Part shown: positions 1-64,000 of the stretch, piece by piece | Layout of the letters: each line of letters opens with the position of its first letter | How positions within the stretch are numbered: the first letter of the stretch is position 1 | Assembly (NCBI GenBank): GCA_009731375.1 | Contig: BJOX01000095.1 | Location: 29,177-93,176 of the forward strand | Length of the DNA: 64,000 nucleotides | Direction: 5' to 3' | DNA from: Paulinella micropora | Taxonomy: Eukaryota; Cercozoa; Imbricatea; Euglyphida | Notes under the pieces: generated by a model | Databases searched by the model: none | The model's input: the letters and a program-made list of their open reading frames with translations, nothing else | What the model was told of the DNA's origin: nothing | Made by a program: the position numbers and the translations under genes

Positions 1-41
1 TCTGATGCTTGCTGTCGGCCTTATCTCTATGCTTGCCATCT

Positions 42-58
<17 letters not shown>
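1..58 (-). CDS. gene C probable last exon
   Basis: On the minus strand a long pyrimidine tract (59-110) ends in CTGCAG, a strong acceptor with the exon starting at 58. Joined in phase to 856-906 it gives a few residues (ATARR) and a TAA at 42-44. In the alternative frame it is open to the window edge. On the plus strand the same bases encode a hydrophobic stretch with a basic tail, which I judged the weaker reading. Confidence 0.4.
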
Positions 59-6707
<6,649 letters not shown>

Positions 6708-6719
6708 CTCTACTTACAG

Positions 6720-8080
<1,361 letters not shown>

Positions 8081-8147
8081 CTTAACAGCTATACTTTTCA
8101 CGTTGACGTTCCCTGAGTGCAATTGTAAAATTGTTCTCTATAAAAAC

Positions 8148-8224
8148 GAAGAAGAAGAAGAAGAAGAAGAAGAAGAAGAAGAAGAAGAAGAAGATGATGA
8201 TGATGAAGAAGAAGAAGAAGAAGA
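8148..8224. repeat. (GAA/GAT)n abutting the retrotransposon
   Basis: Repeat directly at the 5' edge of the retrotransposon fragment. Confidence 0.9.
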
Positions 8225-8225
8225 G

Positions 8226-9268
8226 TCTAAAGCGTATGATACCATTGGCCATGCAAAACTCATCCACAAACTACAACATGAATTCAACTTTAGCGATAAT
8301 ACAACTGCCTTCTTCAAATCCTACCTGACCAGACGATTCCAAACTGTGTTCACCCAACACGCCCGCTCATACCCCCGCCTGATCACGCACGGTATACCAC
8401 AAGGCAGCACCCTTTCCACAACACTCTTTATCCTCTATATCAACAGCATCCTCCTTCACTTACACATGAAACAATCTTTGCCTACGCTGATGATACCACA
8501 CTCATAATTGCAGCATCTAACAAAGAGCAACTACAAGAGCATGCACAAACCGATACAACCAACCTCGTACGCTACTTTCATAGACATAATCTTGTATCTA
8601 ACCCTACTAAAACAACATACACGATCTTCCACAAGTTTGGACAGGACGTAAAGCTGCAGCTGGCGATCGGCGAGACGAAACTCGAACATGAGAAACAGGT
8701 CAAACTACTGGGTACAACTGTCCAGAGCAACCTATCTTTCAGAAAACATGTACAAACAATTGCTGTCCGTCTACAACCATTTGTACAAATGTTTCGACAT
8801 GTTAACCAGCTACTACCCACTCATATTCTTGTCCAACTATACTATAGCCACGTCTACTCCCTCCTAACATATAATATATCTATCTGGGGATCCGACACCC
8901 CGAACACCATCATCTACCCTCTCTCACCATGCAAAAAAAGATAAAACGTCGCATAAGCCTAGCATCACCGAGAGCACTCACCGCACCCTTATGTATGGAG
9001 ACACATTCACACATCTATCCTACTTTCACAACATTCCTCCCCCTACACTATAACAACTTCAAACCAATCACTGCCGTACATAGTCACAACACACGACACT
9101 CAAAAAAGCAACTGCTATATCGTGACTCAAATAGTGCTTATTATAGCAGTATTGCAGAGACTGTTTTGAGCAAGCTACCGGAAGCGCTCCAAAGGACAGG
9201 GAAAAAGCTGAGTTCAAGGCCGCACTCCTGACTATCTACTCTGCGAACAGCAGGATGAATCTTAGCTT
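8226..9268 (+). pseudogene. decayed non-LTR retrotransposon, reverse transcriptase C-terminal half
   Basis: 5'-truncated copy beginning inside the reverse transcriptase domain (SKAYDTIGHAKL). It contains GIPQGS (8391-8408) and the catalytic YADD (8483-8494), then a thumb-like region and a C-terminal SHNTRHS motif (9082-9102) near its end, a pattern typical of CR1/L2/Jockey-type elements. The three motifs lie in three different frames, so at least two frameshifts have occurred, and one frame stops at about 8942. It would have copied its own RNA by target-primed reverse transcription; this copy cannot. (CT)n follows. Confidence 0.85.
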
Positions 9269-9269
9269 G

Positions 9270-9342
<73 letters not shown>
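9267..9342. repeat. (CT)n
   Basis: Microsatellite at the 3' end of the retrotransposon; may be its tail or a chance neighbour. Confidence 0.9.
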
Positions 9343-9343
<1 letters not shown>

Positions 9344-9346
9344 AAA

Positions 9347-9579
9347 CCAAACTAATGAAATATTAACTGAAGGGCACAGTTAACATTACATTTTAGTTTG
9401 GAACATCATATCCAACATCTTTTTACTTCTCCTTCCCTTTCTCAACCAAATTAATGAAATATTAACTGAAGGGCACAGTTAACGTTTCATCCTAGTTTGG
9501 ATCTTTCCCTCTTTCTTTATTAAACCAAATTATTGAAATATTAACTGAAGGACACTGTTAACATTTCATTCTAATTTGG
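9347..9579. repeat. three tandem copies of a 55-bp hairpin
   Basis: Copies at 9347-9401, 9446-9500 and 9525-9579. Each starts CCAAA(C/T)TAATGAAATATTAACTG, has a short A/G-rich loop, and returns CAGTTAAC to TAGTTTGG (the third copy varies in loop and arm), a near-perfect dyad. Spacers are pyrimidine-rich and unrelated. Confidence 0.85.
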
Positions 9580-9639
9580 ATCTTCCTCCTTAACTCTCTG
9601 ACCATATACACATATCGTAACCATATGTATGATATCATG

Positions 9640-9800
9640 ACATGACATGACATATATAACATGACATAACATGACATGACATAACATAAGATAACATGAC
9701 ATAACATAACAAGGTATAACGTAAAATAACATAACATAACATAACATAATAAAGCATCAGATAATATCACATAATATAGCCTAGCCTAGCCTAGCCTGAC
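9640..9800. repeat. (ATAAC/ATGAC)n
   Basis: Pentanucleotide repeat with a short (CTAGC)n patch. Confidence 0.9.
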
Positions 9801-9887
9801 ATATCATGACATATTATCATTATTATTATTATCAGCCATTGACAGAGAAGCACTATTATTATTATTATTATTTATTATTATTATTAT

Positions 9888-10118
9888 GGACACCGTGATA
9901 GCCCAGTGGTCAAGTTCTACCATCTGGGCCCTGTCGCCAGTTCGATTCCCGTCGGTGCCACCAGTATTTTCATTGAACATACCGGTCCGTCTGGAAGTGT
10001 TGGAACTGCCCTTGCGGGGGTGTCATTAGAGCCTATCGTCAATTCTTCGTACTCCCCTCACGGGTGAGACGATGGAGGCGCATGTGCAGATTTGCATCAG
10101 CTATTGACAGAGAAGCAC

Positions 10119-10187
<69 letters not shown>
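9888..10187 (+). mobile_element. tRNA-like SINE with (ATT)n tail
   Basis: The head resembles an RNA polymerase III promoter: TAGCCCAGTGG (9899-9909, A box) and AGTTCGATTCC (9939-9949, B box) about 40 bases apart. A ~170-bp body ends GACAGAGAAGCAC and a (TAT)n/(ATT)n tail. Other copies: 23561-23740, 31157-31393 and 31481-31717 (all minus strand). Isolated 3' ends lie at 9831-9852 and 10294-10330. Confidence 0.8.
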
Positions 10188-10190
<3 letters not shown>

Positions 10191-10328
10191 TTTAATATAT
10201 TACAACGCTGCTTTAATAATTTAATATTATAAGGGTCACCGTCTTAATTAAATCAATGGCCTTCGGGCTAACGATTTGTGTGGATGACCAGAGGTGCAGA
10301 TTTGTATCAGCCATTGACAGAGAAACAC

Positions 10329-10412
<84 letters not shown>

Positions 10413-10540
10413 TTTAATATGTTACAACGCTGCTTTAATAATATTAATATTATAAGGGTCACCGTCTTAGTTAAATCAATGGCCTTCGGGCTAACGATTT
10501 GTGTGGATGACCAGAGGTCACTTGTAAAAGTAACTTCATT
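10188..10540 (+). repeat. direct duplication of a ~105-bp segment around (ATT)n
   Basis: 10188-10293 and 10411-10520 are nearly identical (ACTTTAATAT to GGATGACCAGAGGT), separated by a SINE 3' end and (ATT)n. Confidence 0.8.
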
Positions 10541-11345
10541 AAATCAAAGGCAAAGAAGAAGAGGAGAGAGAGAGAGAGACAGGATTCTCGCATCCTGTGT
10601 AATGATTTTTTCACCTGACAGCTATTGTATACCTTAAGATACTTAAGCAGGTAAGTGGGTAGATAGGTAGGTAGTAGACAGCAGCATTTAACGAATGCCA
10701 CAGCGGATGCTTAAATTTAATTACCACATGGACGCTGGGTTCCACCTCGATGAATATCTAGTTTAAGACCTCACGTTTTTTGGGAATCCCTGAGTATGTT
10801 TTTGTGGAATCCCTGAGTAGAATGTGAATGAGTTGAATGTTTCTCTAAATAGACCAGAGAAGCACAATGCCACTCATGGCCTGAGGAAAATGGCACATGG
10901 TGGTGATACGGTAGAAACTTTATTTTTCATCATTAGTGACCTAGCATTTCCGGCAAAGCGACCAACGAAACCGCAGATTCCGCTGAAAGACGAGAATTCT
11001 TCCGTTAACTATTATTTGACTTCCCACCGAATTTTACATTTGAAATTTTCTGGTAGTTAGGCTGGTCATCCTCACTTACGTCTCCCCGTAGACTACTGGA
11101 CTTTGGGGCTGGCAGATCGACATTCAGTACTACATTCCAGTTAACCCTTTCTAGTTTTTTTCCTGTTGGGGTTTCGTCTTGAGGAAAAAACAAGAGAACA
11201 ACACCGAAACCCTAGGAACTCATCAACACTAGTACTCAGACGTTAGCTTGGGATATTCCTTGTGTCTGGTCACGAAATTTTCTGTTCGGGACCCAGATTT
11301 TTGTATTTCGAGGTGGGCGCTTGGTGTTGAGATGAGCCCAAAATA
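10541..11345. other. intergenic, largely unique
   Basis: No convincing exon. A possible 29-bp island at 10622-10650 sits between CAG and GTAAGT on the plus strand but joins nothing. The rest has no repeat or coding signal that I can see. Confidence 0.5.
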
Positions 11346-11349
11346 TTGC

Positions 11350-11950
<601 letters not shown>

Positions 11951-12027
11951 CCCCCCCCCCCCCCCCCCCGCCCTCCTCTCCCGGAGTCCCGTCCCCCTTC
12001 GGCTTTTAAAAAATATGAAATAGGATA

Positions 12028-47687
<35,660 letters not shown>

Positions 47688-47728
47688 GAACGGTATGAGT
47701 GCATAAATATCTGTAGTTACGTGAGTTT

Positions 47729-47845
47729 CGTTTTTTTTTTGTTTTTTTTTTTTTTGTTTGTTTGTGTGTGTGTGTGTTTTGTGTGTGTGTCTGTGTGTGT
47801 GGTGTTGTTGTTGTTTGTGTGTGTGTGTGTGGGGGGGGGGGGCAA
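47729..47845. repeat. poly-T, (GT)n, poly-G
   Basis: Downstream of the gene A stop codon. Confidence 0.85.
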
Positions 47846-47929
47846 ATATACACATGGATACATATACATATTTGTATGAATGTGTACAGGGTAGGTTTGC
47901 AGGCGTGAGCTCCTTTCTTGTTACCACTG

Positions 47930-49179
47930 TACCAGGCGATCCCACACTCTAATCCAAAATCGTCTCACGCCGCCGCCAAAACTTTCCATCGTTCTATCAA
48001 TCGAAGTGATACGACAGTGCTAAAGCCAGTGTACTTATTAGTGCCGGTTAACATTTTTTAAATATTAATATTAAGAACATTAATAAACTATAGAAAATTG
48101 ATATTTAATCAAAAACTGAATTTTAATTATTCATGGTTCATGAAATATTATATGTGCAAAATCTTTTTGCCGGTTTCAACATAGAATTTGTCTACTAGAA
48201 ATTGATCAAGATATGTATATATCACAATATTGCCACCGAACAGTTTCATCCAAAAAAAAAAAGTGTTTGCTTGACTTGAATGTCGATAGCTTACTTTTAT
48301 TAATACATGTTGTCATTAGCAGCCAGTAATACTGGCTGAGAGCCGGTCGGGAGTCCAAGCAGGAGTCTTGAAGAGAGAGGGAGAAGGAGAGAGAGAGAGA
48401 GACAGAGTCAGAATCTGAGTAACTGGGCTTAGTTGACTTTATTTATAAATAAATTTTTTGAATCAGAACTGACTTGATCCTTCTGTCAGAGATACAGTCC
48501 GATCCGGTACATGCCGCCTGCTCAGTGCGATCTGTCGTCATCATGAGGCCGTCGAGACTTCAGTGACAGGCCGGACACTAGTACTAGTAAGTCTGACTTG
48601 AAACGTATGTGGCCGGGCCGGCGATAATATTATGATTCAATCCGATCATTCCTAAGGAGCGGCTCAGGAGTCATTTTTTCCAGGGCCAGCCACTCTGACT
48701 TTCACAGCAGCCTACGGTCACTGAGCGGTGCCATAGAGGCTGCTCCCTTTTCATTTTCTACAAAATTCAAGTTTCCACCTGTAGTCTGCGGCTTCCTAAA
48801 AATCTGCCCGACTCAGACTGATCTATTTGTTCACGACGCCTTAAGTCACCAGTCTGCTTCCTTTTCAGCTGAAGTCCAGCGGCGGAAAACAGCCACATTC
48901 TTCAACTGTTAAAACTGAAGATTTCACGGTCGTTCAGTGGGTAAAGAGTTGAAAACAAAGTTGGTGAATGGCACCGCGGCGGAAATAATAAAGTGTAATA
49001 GGCTAAGTCTATAAAGCTTTCCGAGTAATTATATACTATGACTAGTAAAGTTATCAATAATAAATGATCATTATTCAATACTATGATTATACAGTAAAGT
49101 TATTAATAATAATGATCATAATTCTATGAATATACAAATATTACTATGCCGGCACTCGTGGAGACGAGTGGAAGAACAA
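47930..49179. other. intergenic region between convergent genes A and B
   Basis: Largely unique and AT-rich at its ends. AATAAA at 48082-48087 could serve gene A polyadenylation. ACTAGTACTAGT palindrome at 48577-48588. No exon or known element recognised. Confidence 0.6.
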
Positions 49180-49247
49180 NNNNNNNNNNNNNNNNNNNNN
49201 NNNNNNNNNNNNNNNNNNNNNNNNNNNNNNNNNNNNNNNNNNNNNNN

Positions 49248-49445
<198 letters not shown>

Positions 49446-49589
49446 AGGGAGGACGAGGTCCTCAGGAGAAGGACGAGGATGTATGTATGTATGGATGCAT
49501 GCATGTATGTATACGTATGTATATGTATCTTTGTACATATGTATGCATGTGGGCGCCGGCCCCGAGTATAGGTAGATACAGAGATAGAA

Positions 49590-50054
49590 TGAACCACAGC
49601 CACAAGCCTGCATTTTTCAGGCTTGGAGTGTGTGGTGGGTGTCTTGCATACATAAATGAGATAGAACCGTATGGTAGGAAAAAAGATAGAACGTTCACGA
49701 AACACAGCAACAAGCCTGGTTTTTCAGGCAGGGTGTGTGTGGTGGGTGTCTTGCATAGTTGACTAGATAGATTCAGAGCATAGATTAATTAGGTAGAACA
49801 AAGCACAACCACAAGCCTGCATTTTCAGGCATGAGGTGTGTGGTGGGGTGTCTTGCATAGATTTTAGATAGAACACATAAATTAGATAATTGAATATCGA
49901 AGCACAGCCACACGCCTTGTTTTTTAGGAGTGGGGTGTGTGGTGGGATGTCTTGCATAGATAACTAGATAGAACATAGATAATAATTAGGTAGAACAAAG
50001 CACAACCACAAGCCCGCATTTTCAGGCGTGAGGTGTAACCACAAGCCCGCATTT
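49590..50054 (-). repeat. five tandem copies of the gene B terminal exon end and 3' flank
   Basis: Units of about 100 bp share GGTGTCTTGCATAG and a CCACAA-GCCTG/CGCATTTTCAGGC hairpin core, and match the last ~25 bases of the gene B coding region plus the bases after its stop (50030-50090). Confidence 0.8.

Positions 50055-64000
<13,946 letters not shown>

Overview
This is a nuclear eukaryotic window. Roughly two thirds of it is simple-sequence DNA: (TATC)n, (GTAT)n, (CTA)n, (GAA)n, (TAA)n, (CT)n, (GA)n, (GT)n, poly-A/T and poly-G/C. About twenty runs of N, most beside homopolymers, mark assembly breaks; the larger ones are 1816-2720, 20150-20378, 20989-21261, 21783-22359, 23424-23560, 27580-27785, 42081-42555 and 46040-46306. 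Coding sequence sits as islands of 16-241 bp between GT...AG boundaries, and reading phase carries from island to island. Most long open frames in the window are translated microsatellites, not genes. One gene is a MscS-type channel. That family is known from plants, algae, fungi and protists but not from animals, so I infer an alga or other protist; the clade cannot be named from this sequence.

Layout. (1) Minus-strand gene C, about 6.7 kb down to position 42, function unrecognised, with seven weak to moderate exons. (2) Intergenic 6.9-12.0 kb: a decayed non-LTR retrotransposon (8226-9268), three copies of a 55-bp hairpin, and a tRNA-like SINE with an ATT tail. (3) Plus-strand gene A, 12.03-47.69 kb: about 40 small exons for a roughly 900-residue, almost wholly coiled-coil protein, most of them phase-consistent. 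Its introns carry SINEs, a 180-bp satellite in two inverted arms (21.3-26.8 kb), and several copies of a 550-bp element that always ends in a (TATC)n tail. (4) AT-rich intergenic DNA, 47.7-49.5 kb, between convergent genes. (5) Minus-strand gene B, from beyond 64 kb down to 50.055 kb: the C-terminal part of a MscS-family mechanosensitive channel (pore helix, beta domain, C-terminal domain and stop codon).

The most unusual property of the window is that exon edges have been amplified together with the microsatellite beside them. At least a dozen exons of genes A, B and C lie next to 3-9 tandem partial copies of themselves. A copy typically keeps one splice site and 20-50 bases of exon, then runs straight into the repeat. 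Decay is visible from copy to copy: lost donors, acceptor AG changed, one-base deletions, in-frame stops. In several places phase shows which copy can still be spliced in frame. I read this as ongoing repeat-driven duplication of exon borders. It generates decoy splice sites and, in one place (18.7-19.7 kb), apparently new in-frame coding exons built from an 11-residue coiled-coil repeat. Genes A, B and C have no evident functional link to one another.
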